The notes under the pieces were generated by a model. It was not told the origin of the DNA. It saw only the letters and a list, made by a program, of their open reading frames with translations, and ran no database searches. A program made the position numbers and the translations under genes. From the NCBI GenBank assembly GCA_016649675.1, contig JAENXG010000002.1, forward strand, positions 1-32,515: 32,515 nucleotides of DNA. Reading direction: 5' to 3'. This document shows, in pieces, positions 1-6,813 of this stretch (positions within the stretch are counted from its first letter, which is position 1; each line of letters begins with the position of its first letter). The DNA comes from Methyloceanibacter sp. (GTDB taxonomy: Bacteria > Pseudomonadota > Alphaproteobacteria > Rhizobiales > Methyloligellaceae).

Positions 1-63
1 ATCGTATGGGAAGCGCTCGATCCGGCCCATTGGCATTTGCGCAACAGTGGTCCGCTGTTTTGA
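1..63 (+). CDS. 3' end of an unidentified protein gene (partial)
   Basis: Frame 1 is open from the window edge to a TGA at the 63rd base and gives a 20-residue C-terminus ending in HLRNSGPLF. The residue mix (Trp, His, Pro, Asp) looks coding rather than random. It is followed by a possible promoter and a terminator-bounded RNA, so a gene end here is sensible. I do not recognise the family, and 20 residues are too few to assign a function. It could also be a chance open frame. Confidence 0.35.
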   Translation: MVWEALDPAHWHLRNSGPLF

Positions 64-117
64 ATCGCGCCCCTGCACAATGTTGAAGCCTGGCGCGGGG
101 CTAGGCTAGCTTTGCAT

Positions 118-318
118 CACAAATGGGGGACGGGGCTGGGGGGCCTAGTTACCTGGAACGAACGGCAGAGCTTAGAGGGATCTGAAGCAACACCGAACTT
201 AAGGCTCAGGAACACGATGGGGGGGCGAGCTGAAGCCCGCTGTTAAAGGCCATGCCTTTGGCGCTCGGCTCGTTTCGCAGGGAAGACCGGCCCGGTCCAT
301 CCGGGCCGGTTCTTTTTT
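118..318 (+). ncRNA. candidate small RNA of about 200 nt ending in a strong terminator
   Basis: The roughly 320 bases between the first gene end and the kinase gene hold no convincing reading frame. TTGAAG (from base 83), 17 bases, then CTAGCT (from 106) is a passable sigma-70 promoter that would start RNA near 118. The transcript would end at a perfect 10-bp hairpin with a U-tract. Internal pairing is visible: GAGCTTA can pair with TAAGGCTC around an internal loop, and AAAGGC-CAT-GCCTTT is a small hairpin. I do not recognise conserved motifs of RNase P, SRP RNA, tmRNA or common riboswitches. A 3' UTR of the upstream gene is the main alternative. The boundaries are inferred. Confidence 0.4.
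286..318 (+). terminator. rho-independent terminator
   Basis: ACCGGCCCGG / CCGGGCCGGT forms a perfect 10-bp stem around a 5-base loop and is followed by TCTTTTTT on the plus strand. This is a textbook intrinsic terminator reading rightward. It closes the transcript upstream and lies before the convergent kinase gene. Confidence 0.85.
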
Positions 319-325
319 GTCCAGG

Positions 326-371
326 GCATGATCTTCGAAAAGTGGGCACCGGTTTTCCGAAAAGATCATGC
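326..371. repeat. dispersed palindromic repeat of Hyphomicrobiales type
   Basis: GCATGATCT at one end is the exact reverse complement of AGATCATGC at the other, with an inner CGAAAA...TTTTC pairing around GTGGGCACCGG. I recognise the pattern (GATCATGC arms around a CGAAAA/CCGGTT core) as a very common intergenic palindrome in Bradyrhizobium- and Rhizobium-type genomes. It sits between a rightward RNA terminator and the end of a leftward gene, a convergent gap. No protein-coding content. Confidence 0.65.
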
Positions 372-385
372 TCAAAAATAGTCTT

Positions 386-1258
386 CTACAGTCCGAGCTT
401 CGCGAGCGTCCGATCGATCCCGGCAAGATAGGCTCGCCCGAACAGCCTCACATGCACGAGCGTCGGGTAGAGATTGTAGATGTCGCAGCGAAGCTCGTGA
501 AAACCGGGCTCGAGCGGCAATAGAGCCTCATAGGTCTCGAAGAAGGCCTTGCCGAACGTCCCGAACATCGTGGTGAAGGCAAGCTCGATCTCTGCATGGC
601 CGCAATAGATGGCGGGATCCACGAACCCCGCGATCCTTCCTCCGCTGACCAGCACGTTCCCGGTCCACAGATCCCCATGCAGCAGGCTCGGGAAGGCGGG
701 CTCGATGAGATAATCGTCGATCCGCTCGGCCAGTCGCTCGACGCGGGCGTACAGCTGAGCCGGCAGGTTTCCCTCCGCATGCGCCCTCTCGGCCATGGCC
801 ATGAGGCGATGGTCCCGGAAGAAGGGCACCCAGCGCGACGTCTCAGGGTTTGGTTGGGGAAGCGGTCCGATCTGCGTATCGCGCGCATAGCCGAATCGCG
901 CTTTGGGACTTGCATGGAGCTTGGCGATCAGCTCCGCGGCGTGACGCTCGACGCTGTCGGTGATGGCGCCGCCGTCGTTGTCGATGAAGTCCATGACGAG
1001 GAGGTTGGCGTCGGCATAATGGACATGCGGGACGGGGAGCTCCGAATGGCGCGCAAGCTCGCCGAGCATATAGGCCTCAAGCTCAAGCCCTGAGGTGCGG
1101 CCAGAACCTGCGTGCCGCGCCTTGACCGCCAAGCGCCGCCCGTCGGCAAGACACAGCTTGAGCCCGGTGAGGCCGAAGCCCACGGGGAGGGGGCTCGTCT
1201 CGACGGCGCGCGCGTCCAGCACCTCTTCAAGCCGCGACTTGAGCTCGTTGTCACCCAT
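386..1258 (-). CDS. fructosamine kinase family protein
   Basis: A 290-residue kinase-fold protein of the fructosamine-3-kinase/aminoglycoside phosphotransferase superfamily, close to the usual family length. Seen: an N-lobe with a Lys around residue 47 (LAVKAR), a Glu-containing helix (LELEAYML), the catalytic loop HGDLWTGN (His194, Asp196, Asn201) and the metal-binding DPA (Asp214). HGDLWTGN is typical of FN3K-like proteins, which in family members phosphorylate ketosamines of glycated proteins or small amines so that the adduct falls off. The bacterial substrate is usually unknown. I chose the internal ATG beginning MGDNELKS over the upstream in-frame codon because the extra 11 residues would run into the divergent promoter region. 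Divergently oriented from the metallophosphoesterase gene. Confidence 0.85.
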   Translation of the reverse strand: MGDNELKSRLEEVLDARAVETSPLPVGFGLTGLKLCLADGRRLAVKARHAGSGRTSGLELEAYMLGELARHSELPVPHVHYADANLLVMDFIDNDGGAITDSVERHAAELIAKLHASPKARFGYARDTQIGPLPQPNPETSRWVPFFRDHRLMAMAERAHAEGNLPAQLYARVERLAERIDDYLIEPAFPSLLHGDLWTGNVLVSGGRIAGFVDPAIYCGHAEIELAFTTMFGTFGKAFFETYEALLPLEPGFHELRCDIYNLYPTLVHVRLFGRAYLAGIDRTLAKLGL

Positions 1259-1284
1259 CACGCCGCCGTTAACCCACACCGCCA

Positions 1285-1302
1285 ATGTCACAAGGCTGAA
1301 AC
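1285..1302 (+). promoter_or_regulatory. possible Pho box ahead of the metallophosphoesterase-glycosyltransferase pair
   Basis: ATGTCAC-AAGG-CTGAAAC resembles the PhoB direct repeat (CTGTCAT-N4-CTGTCAT type) with 5/7 matches in the first heptamer and partial matches in the second. TTTAAG follows 8 bases later, in the place of a -10 element, as in PhoB-activated promoters that lack a -35. It lies 72 bases before the chosen start of the phosphoesterase. Low-information motif, so suggestive only. Confidence 0.3.
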
Positions 1303-1373
1303 AAAATCACTTTAAGTCCGGGCGCATCGTATTGAAAACATGGGACGAAGACGACGTGCAGCATGAACCCGGG

Positions 1374-2162
1374 ATGAGGCGTTACCGCGCACTATTCATC
1401 TCGGACCTGCATTTAGGCACCAAGGCCTGCCAAGCCGAAGCCTTCCTCGATTTCCTGCGTTGCCACGACGCGTCCCACATCTACCTCATCGGCGACATCG
1501 TCGACTTCTGGCGCATCAGGCGCGGCATTTACTGGCCACAGTCCCATAACGACGTGCTGCAGAAGCTCCTGCGCAAGGCCCGCAAGGGAACCGACCTCGT
1601 CCTCATTCCCGGCAATCACGACGAGGCGCTGCGGGACTATTGCGGGGTGAGGTTCGGCGGCATCGCCATCGAGCGCAACACCATCCATGTCGGCGCCGAC
1701 GGCAGGCGTTATCTCGTCATGCACGGCGATGAGTTCGACGTCGTGGTGCGCTATGCCAAATGGCTCGCCCTTCTCGGCGACTGGAGTTACGAGCTCGCGC
1801 TTTGGGCGAACACGCATTTCAACGTCTTACGCCGCTGGCTCGGCATGCCCTACTGGTCGCTCTCGGCCTATCTCAAGCACAAGGTCAAGCGGGCGGTGAA
1901 CTATATCGGCGAGTTCGAGATGGCCCTTTCCCAAGAGGCGCGCCGTCACGGGGCGCAAGGCGTGATCTGCGGCCATATCCATCATGCCGCCATGCGCCAG
2001 GTCGGCGACGTGATCTACATCAATACCGGCGATTGGGTCGAAAGCTGCACGGCAGTGGCCGAGACCGAGGAGGGGGTTTTCGAGATCGTCCGCTGGACGC
2101 ACCCGCCCGAGGGCATGAGCAGGCCAGAGCCGCTTGTCGAGGAGTTCGAGGCTGCCGCCTGA
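1374..2162 (+). CDS. LpxH-like metallophosphoesterase (UDP-2,3-diacylglucosamine diphosphatase family)
   Basis: A 262-residue calcineurin-type phosphoesterase. All metal-site blocks are present in order: SDLHLG (Asp11, His13), GDIVDFW (Asp41), GNHDE (Asn81, His82), HGDEFD (His117) and GHIHH (His201, His203). GDIVDFW and the Trp/Tyr-rich insert around residues 128-160 resemble the LpxH branch, which cleaves UDP-2,3-diacylglucosamine to lipid X. However, many alphaproteobacteria use LpxI for that step, so a different phospholipid- or nucleotide-linked substrate is possible. The ATG giving MRRYRALFISDLH was chosen; GTG or TTG codons 18 and 42 bases upstream are alternatives. The stop overlaps the start of the glycosyltransferase by one base (TGATG), so the two are translationally coupled. 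Confidence 0.8.
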   Translation: MRRYRALFISDLHLGTKACQAEAFLDFLRCHDASHIYLIGDIVDFWRIRRGIYWPQSHNDVLQKLLRKARKGTDLVLIPGNHDEALRDYCGVRFGGIAIERNTIHVGADGRRYLVMHGDEFDVVVRYAKWLALLGDWSYELALWANTHFNVLRRWLGMPYWSLSAYLKHKVKRAVNYIGEFEMALSQEARRHGAQGVICGHIHHAAMRQVGDVIYINTGDWVESCTAVAETEEGVFEIVRWTHPPEGMSRPEPLVEEFEAAA

Positions 2163-3388
2163 TGCGGGTGCTCGTCGCGACCGATGCCTGGCACCCTCAG
2201 GTGAATGGGGTTGTGCGGACCTATGAGCGCCTCGCTCAGGAGGCGCCGAAGCTCGGCTTCGAGGTCAGCTTCCTTGCGCCCTCGCTGTTCCGCACGCTGC
2301 CTTGCCCGACCTATCCCGAGATCAGGCTGGCGCTCGCGAGCCCGGGGGCGATCGCGCGCCACATCGAGCAAATGCGTCCTGATTTCATCCACATCGCCAC
2401 GGAGGGACCGATCGGGCTCATGACCAGGCGCTATTGCCGCAAGACGAGGCGACCCTTCACCACGAGCTATCACACCCGCTTCCCGGAATATGTCTCGGCT
2501 CGCCTGCCGGTGCCCGAGGCTTGGTGCTATGCCTTGCAGCGCCGGTTCCATAACGCTTCCGCCGGCACCTTCGTCGCGGCGCCGTCGGTCGCGGCCGAAC
2601 TCAAGGCGCGCGGCTTCGAGCGGCTGATGCTGTGGTCGCGCGGAGTCGATACCGAGCTGTTCCGGCCGAGGCCTGTGCGGCTGTTCGGCGAAGGGCCCGT
2701 CTTTCTCTATGTCGGCCGCATCGCGGTGGAGAAGAACATCAAGGCCTTTCTCGATCTCCCCCTTCCCGGCCGCAAAGTCCTGGTCGGCAGCGGCCCGCAA
2801 ACTGCCGAGCTCGAGCGCCTCTATCCCGAGGCGTTGTTTGCCGGTTCGAAGCACGGCGAGGATCTGGCGCAAGCTTACGCCTCGGCCGACGTCTTTGTGT
2901 TTCCGAGCCTGACCGACACGTTCGGCCTCGTGCTGCTCGAGGCGCTCGCCTGCGGCGTGCCCGTGGCCGCCTACCCAGCGAGCGGGCCAAGAGACGTACT
3001 CACCGATCCGCGCGTGGGCGTGCTCAGCGCCGATCTGAGGGAGGCGGCGCTAAGGGCGCTCGATCTCGACCCGGACGCGGCTCGAGCGCATGCGCTCCTC
3101 TATAGCTGGGAGAATTCGGCGAGGCAGTTCATGGAGAATATGCTGATCGCCCACAATATGGGCTTGCCCGATAAAAGGGCACGCTTTCGGCGCTGGCGGC
3201 AGAAGCGAACAGAGCAAAGAAAGCAAAAGAAAACGGCCCGGTTGGGGGGAAACCGGGCCGTCTCATTCTCATACGTCACTTTGGGGGACGCTTTGGGGGA
3301 AATCGCGTCCTCCTTGAGATGGTTAGCGACCTCTGCGGTGTCAAGAGGGGGAGCGCAAAGTCTCCGCATTCTTTCGCTAAGCCGCTAG
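2162..3388 (+). CDS. GT4-type glycosyltransferase with an overprinted C-terminal tail
   Basis: A 408-residue GT-B retaining glycosyltransferase. The N-terminal Rossmann part starts MRVLVATDAWHPQVNGVVRTYE, whose glycine/Asn-rich loop contacts the acceptor. The C-terminal part has the nucleotide-sugar motif TDTFGLVLLEALACG near residues 250-265, with Asp in place of the first Glu of the EX7E pattern. Family relatives beside LpxH-like phosphoesterases glycosylate diacylglycerol in rhizobia and agrobacteria under phosphate limitation; that role here is inference. The recognisable domain ends around SWENSARQFMENM (near residue 325). The remaining roughly 80 residues are basic, then low-complexity, and lie over a minus-strand terminator, so this tail is probably not conserved. 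The upstream part of the track ORF before base 2162 is a shadow of the phosphoesterase. Confidence 0.8.
   Translation: MRVLVATDAWHPQVNGVVRTYERLAQEAPKLGFEVSFLAPSLFRTLPCPTYPEIRLALASPGAIARHIEQMRPDFIHIATEGPIGLMTRRYCRKTRRPFTTSYHTRFPEYVSARLPVPEAWCYALQRRFHNASAGTFVAAPSVAAELKARGFERLMLWSRGVDTELFRPRPVRLFGEGPVFLYVGRIAVEKNIKAFLDLPLPGRKVLVGSGPQTAELERLYPEALFAGSKHGEDLAQAYASADVFVFPSLTDTFGLVLLEALACGVPVAAYPASGPRDVLTDPRVGVLSADLREAALRALDLDPDAARAHALLYSWENSARQFMENMLIAHNMGLPDKRARFRRWRQKRTEQRKQKKTARLGGNRAVSFSYVTLGDALGEIASSLRWLATSAVSRGGAQSLRILSLSR
3215..3261 (-). terminator. minus-strand rho-independent terminator inside the glycosyltransferase 3' end
   Basis: ACGGCCCGGTT / AACCGGGCCGT is a perfect 11-bp stem with a 7-base loop. 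On the minus strand it is followed by TTTTCTTTTGCTTTC, a strong U-tract; on the plus strand the following bases are CTCATTCTC, a poor one. It therefore stops leftward transcription coming from cheZ or from a small RNA promoter downstream of cheZ. Confidence 0.8.
3222..3310 (-). ncRNA. candidate trans-acting small RNA with UCCCCC motifs
   Basis: Downstream of the cheZ stop, the minus strand has CTTGAC (3345-3340), an alphaproteobacterial -35, and 17 bases later CCATCT as a weak -10. This predicts RNA from about 3310 to the U-tract near 3222, roughly 88 nt. The RNA would carry TTTCCCCCAAAG, GTCCCCCAAAG and, in the terminator loop, TTTCCCCCCAA. C-rich unpaired stretches of this sort in small RNAs often pair with Shine-Dalgarno regions. 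The alternative is the long 3' UTR of cheZ. A second locus near 27.1 kb shows the same motif next to a terminator. Confidence 0.45.
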
Positions 3389-3408
3389 AACGATTCAATA
3401 AATTCGTT

Positions 3409-4350
3409 TCAGCCGAACAGCGCCGCCCGCTTGACGGCGTGCAGCTTGGCAAGCGTCAAGGGCTCCGGCCGCTCGAAGGCCTCGCCGGCGGGGGAGCCGG
3501 GGGCATGGCGCGCCGCTTTCCATGTGGGCGCCCGGTCGGCCACCGCTTGCGCTTCAAACCCGACCGGGCTTGGCGCCTTTGTTTCGCGCTCGCTCAGCAT
3601 GTGATCGACGTCGTCTTGCCTCAGCCCTTCGCCTTTGCGCTGAGGTCCGTTCAACAGGCGCTCGCCGTCGCGTCCCGCCGCTTCTGCGAATGCCTCCATC
3701 CGCGCGGCGATGTCGTCGATCTTGAAGGCGATATCGTCGACGCCCCAGATCTCGATCATGGCGTTGATGCGCTGCTCGATGAAGCGGAGTGCCCGCACCA
3801 CTTTGCCGGTTCGCTGCCCGGTGATGTCCTGGAACGAGCAGGCGGTGTAGATGTCCGTGGCGCGCTGGTCGATCCGGTCGCAGAGCTCGATCTCGGTGCC
3901 GCGCTCGCGCAGGGTCCAGGCGACCTCCTGGATCTCCTCGGCGGCCTGCAGAATGTCCGAGGTTGCCCTCTCGGTCGCCTCGACGATGTGATCGAGCTCT
4001 TCGGTGGCGCTGATGAGCTGCTTGTCGAAGTGCTGCGGCGGCCTGATCTGTGCGATCTCGCGCCGCGTGCGCGCAATCGCCTCGCTCATTTCGACGAGAT
4101 CGGCAAAGACATTCCCCGGCGGCGCTTGTCGCTGCGGCTTGAGCACCGCGGTCTCGAGTTTGGCGATGGCCTCGAGCAGCATGTCGGTTTCGGCAGTCCG
4201 GTTGCGGCGGGCATATTCGGCGAGGAACCAGCGTCCGCGCGGGAAGGCGCTCAGCGCGGATTCGAGCGCAGCATAGTCCGTGGCCAGCCCGGATCGAGGC
4301 GGAGCTTCGGGCTGGGCTGGGAGTGTGCCGTCTGCGGCGCGTTCCGGCAT
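3409..4350 (-). CDS. cheZ: CheZ-like protein phosphatase
   Basis: A 313-residue mostly helical protein with the CheZ signature SFQDITGQR at residues 172-180. Asp175 and Gln179 match the spacing of the catalytic Asp143/Gln147 pair of Escherichia coli CheZ, which removes phosphate from CheY. The long amphipathic helices at residues 85-160 fit the CheZ four-helix bundle dimer. The protein is about 100 residues longer than the enterobacterial one, with a disordered Pro/Glu-rich C-terminus ending LAKLHAVKRAALFG, possibly the response-regulator tether. No other chemotaxis gene is adjacent. The start codon has no obvious Shine-Dalgarno sequence. Divergent from the MFS transporter with 72 bases between them. 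Confidence 0.8.
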   Translation of the reverse strand: MPERAADGTLPAQPEAPPRSGLATDYAALESALSAFPRGRWFLAEYARRNRTAETDMLLEAIAKLETAVLKPQRQAPPGNVFADLVEMSEAIARTRREIAQIRPPQHFDKQLISATEELDHIVEATERATSDILQAAEEIQEVAWTLRERGTEIELCDRIDQRATDIYTACSFQDITGQRTGKVVRALRFIEQRINAMIEIWGVDDIAFKIDDIAARMEAFAEAAGRDGERLLNGPQRKGEGLRQDDVDHMLSERETKAPSPVGFEAQAVADRAPTWKAARHAPGSPAGEAFERPEPLTLAKLHAVKRAALFG

Positions 4351-4422
4351 GGTGGCAAGGCTAGCGTGATTCGGGGTAAGGGCCGAGTGTAGAGGGGAAC
4401 GACTAGGGATTCGTTAACCTCC

Positions 4423-5649
4423 ATGACCGAGCTGGCGCAAGCGCGCGTCCCGTTTCCTTCCTTCGCCTTGCGGCTCGGCTTCCTCTACGCCGCTCTGTTT
4501 CTGGTGGTGGGCTGCTATCTCCCATACCTGCCGGTCTGGCTCCATTGGCGGAACCTCGATGCCGACGAGATCGCCGGGCTTCTCGCCACCCCGCTCTTCA
4601 TCCGCATCCTGTTCACGCCGGCCATCAGCTTCGCCGCCGACCTCTTGGGGGGCCGGCGCGCGATCCTCATCGCTCTCGCTTGGGGGTCACTCGCCTCCTT
4701 CCTACTGCTGTGGGCGGCTGACGGTTTCTGGCAGATGCTCCTCGCCACGGTTCTGCTTGCCATCAACTGGACCACGATCATGCCGCTGATCGAGACGGTG
4801 GCGGTGGCGGGCATCAGAAGCGGCGCGGTCGATTATGGCAAAGTGAGGCTGTGGGGCTCGCTCAGCTTCATCGTGGCAAGCCTGGGCTCGGGCCTTCTCA
4901 TCGGCACGCTCGGGGCTGGCACGGTCCTGCCGCTGCTCGTTGCGGGAACGGCGGCGATGGTTCTTGGCGCCCATCTCTTGCCGCGTGAGGTTGCGGGTCG
5001 CGGCCCTCTCGCCCCGGCAAGGCCCCGCCGCATCAGGCTCGCCGACGCGTTCGACCTCGTGCGCGCGCCGCTCTTCCTGCTGTTTCTTCTGGCGGCGAGC
5101 ATGGTCCAGGCCAGTCACGCGCTGTATTACAGCTTCGGCAGTCTGTATTGGCGGGCGCAAGGCATTCCCGACGGCGCCATCGGCGCGCTCTGGTCGGTGG
5201 GCGTCGTCGCCGAGATCGCGCTCTTTGCCGCTTCGGGACGAGTCATCGCGTCGATCGGCACGGCAAGGCTGCTGATGCTCGCCGGGCTCGCGGCAACCTT
5301 GCGCTGGGGCCTCATGGCGGTCGATCCGCCTCTATGGGCAACGGCGATGCTGCAGACGCTCCATGCCATGAGCTTCGGCGCCGCTCATCTCGCTTCCATT
5401 CATTTCATGACCCATGCCGTGCCGGAGGATCGCGCCGCCACCGCCCAAGGCCTTTATGCCGCCGTTGTCGCAGGCCTCGTGCTGGGCGGCGCCACCATCG
5501 CCTCCGGCCCGCTCTATCGGACATTTGGCGGTGAAGCTTACGCCGCCATGGCCTGCCTTGCGCTTATCGGGGCGGGCAGCGCCTTTCTCCTCATGCGGCG
5601 CTGGCGCGGCGGACTGGTCGTGGGAGCGGCCGAGCCGCCCACCGCGTAG
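4423..5649 (+). CDS. MFS transporter of the HcaT / phenylpropionate permease-like group
   Basis: A 408-residue inner-membrane protein with about 12 hydrophobic segments arranged as two six-helix halves; the basic loop around residues 188-205 is the central cytoplasmic loop. The sequences LRLGFLYAALFLVVGCYLPYLPVWL at the start and VDYGKVRLWGSLSFI after helix 4 are characteristic of the HcaT/nucleoside-proton-symporter-like MFS_1-like group. Substrate cannot be told from sequence: aromatic acid transporters, sugar permeases and uncharacterised members share these blocks. TTAACC lies a few bases upstream of the ATG, with no clear Shine-Dalgarno. It is followed by a 125-base gap before a separately initiated secreted protein, so it is probably monocistronic. 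Confidence 0.8.
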   Translation: MTELAQARVPFPSFALRLGFLYAALFLVVGCYLPYLPVWLHWRNLDADEIAGLLATPLFIRILFTPAISFAADLLGGRRAILIALAWGSLASFLLLWAADGFWQMLLATVLLAINWTTIMPLIETVAVAGIRSGAVDYGKVRLWGSLSFIVASLGSGLLIGTLGAGTVLPLLVAGTAAMVLGAHLLPREVAGRGPLAPARPRRIRLADAFDLVRAPLFLLFLLAASMVQASHALYYSFGSLYWRAQGIPDGAIGALWSVGVVAEIALFAASGRVIASIGTARLLMLAGLAATLRWGLMAVDPPLWATAMLQTLHAMSFGAAHLASIHFMTHAVPEDRAATAQGLYAAVVAGLVLGGATIASGPLYRTFGGEAYAAMACLALIGAGSAFLLMRRWRGGLVVGAAEPPTA

Positions 5650-5774
5650 GGTCGCCCACGACTTTTTGGCCGCAGTTTGATCGTTGATCCTTCTCAAGGC
5701 AGGGAGTGATCAGGGCGATATAGTTGCGGTCCACAATGCGAGACGGCCCTGAAGGGGCCTTCAAGGAGGATGCG

Positions 5775-6398
5775 ATGCGGATGCTCCAGAAATTGGCGCT
5801 TGCGAGCGGCTTGGCGGTTGCTGCCGCCGCATTTCCGGCTATGGCGCAGCAGGGCCAGCAGCAAATGCCCATGATGGGCCAGGGCACTGGCGGCATGATG
5901 GGCCAGGGCGCAGGCGGAATGATGGGCCAGGGCGCAGACGGAATGATGGGTCAGGGCGGACCCGGCATGATGAACCAGGGCATGATGGGCGGCTGCCCGA
6001 TGATGGGAGGCATGATGGGTCGCGGCATGGGGATGGGCGGCATGATGGGCCCGATGACGGGGATGATGATGGGCTCCGGCCCAATGATGGAAGGCGGGCT
6101 GGCTTATCAGAAGGCCGAGCTTGCCATCACCGAGGACCAGACCGCGGCGTGGGATAGCTACGCGGCCGCCGTCAAGGCGCGCGGTACGGTCATGCAGGGC
6201 ATGCATGCCGACATGATACAGGCGATGCAAACCGGGAGCGCGGCAGCGCGCATGGACGCTCACATCAAAGCTATGGAGAGCATTGTCGAGAGCCTGAAGG
6301 CACTGAAGCCCGCGACGGAAGCTCTCTATGCCGTACTCACCGACGAGCAGAAGAAGAAGGCCGATCAATTGCTGGGCGGCGGTTGCGGCATGATGTGA
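5775..6398 (+). CDS. secreted methionine-rich protein with Spy/LTXXQ-like C-terminus
   Basis: 207 residues. The start was placed at the ATG 5 bases after a perfect AAGGAGG, not at the longer track start. A classical signal peptide (MRMLQKLALASGLAVAAAAFPAMAQ) gives export with cleavage after AMA. Residues about 33-112 are Met-Gly-Gln repeats (MMGQGAGG units), then more MMG runs with one Cys. The C-terminal 95 residues are helical with AITEDQTAAWDSYAAAV and VLTDEQKKKADQLL, the Spy/CpxP-type LTxxQ motif repeated twice. Methionine-rich periplasmic segments commonly bind Cu(I) or Ag(I), and Spy-like domains chaperone unfolded proteins. A periplasmic copper-handling or chaperone role is inference. 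A GGCCC/GGGCC hairpin lies just before the ribosome binding site. Confidence 0.75.
   Translation: MRMLQKLALASGLAVAAAAFPAMAQQGQQQMPMMGQGTGGMMGQGAGGMMGQGADGMMGQGGPGMMNQGMMGGCPMMGGMMGRGMGMGGMMGPMTGMMMGSGPMMEGGLAYQKAELAITEDQTAAWDSYAAAVKARGTVMQGMHADMIQAMQTGSAAARMDAHIKAMESIVESLKALKPATEALYAVLTDEQKKKADQLLGGGCGMM
5871..5966 (+). repeat. four tandem 24-base units coding Met-Met-Gly-Gln repeats
   Basis: Four consecutive 24-base units of the form ATGATGGGCCAGGGC + 9 variable bases encode MMGQG-xxG. The first three share ATGATGGGCCAGGGC exactly and differ in the last codons. A fifth partial unit (ATGATGAACCAGGGC) follows. This is an intragenic minisatellite that could change the number of methionine pairs by slippage. 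Confidence 0.85.
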
Positions 6399-6415
6399 GC
6401 GGCGCACGGACCTCG

Positions 6416-6802
6416 ATGAGCTACCATTTCTCCAAGCGGCTTAATCTCCCCTTCGACCAGGCGGTGACGGGCGTGATCGAAGCGCTGAAGCGCGAGGGCT
6501 TTGGTGTGCTCACCGATATCGACGTTAGAGCGACGCTCAAAGCGAAGCTCGGCGAGGATTTTCGTCCCTATAGGATTCTCGGCGCCTGCAACCCCCTCCT
6601 TGCGCATCGCGCATTGCAGCTCGAGGACAAGATCGGCACCATGCTCCCCTGTAACGTCGTGGTGCAGGAGCATCCAGGTGCCGGTGTCGAAGTTTCAGCC
6701 GTCGATCCGGTGGCCTCCATGCAGGCGATCGAGAATCCCGGCCTCGCTGAGGTGGCGAACGAGGTCCGAGCCAAGCTCAAAAGGGTCGTGGAAGGTTTGT
6801 AG
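6416..6802 (+). CDS. DUF302 domain protein
   Basis: 128 residues starting MSYHFSKRLNLPFDQAVTGVIEALKREGFGVLTDIDV. The block DIDVRATLKAKLGEDFRPYRILGACNP followed by GTMLPCNVVVQE is diagnostic of the DUF302 family, small homodimeric proteins often found beside copper, sulfur or methionine-rich periplasmic proteins. The conserved Cys in GACNP and in LPCNV are both present. No signal peptide, so cytoplasmic here. It begins 17 bases after the stop of the Met-rich protein, so co-transcription is likely. Function is unknown in the family; a link to metal or redox stress is inferred from context only. The next gene is convergent, 11 bases away. Confidence 0.8.
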   Translation: MSYHFSKRLNLPFDQAVTGVIEALKREGFGVLTDIDVRATLKAKLGEDFRPYRILGACNPLLAHRALQLEDKIGTMLPCNVVVQEHPGAGVEVSAVDPVASMQAIENPGLAEVANEVRAKLKRVVEGL

Positions 6803-6813
6803 GGGCTGCGCGC

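Noticed and set aside
3319-4392. 357-codon plus-strand open frame
   Set aside because: Antisense of the CheZ-like gene; it lacks any motif, and the CheZ signature QDITGQ is intact on the minus strand.
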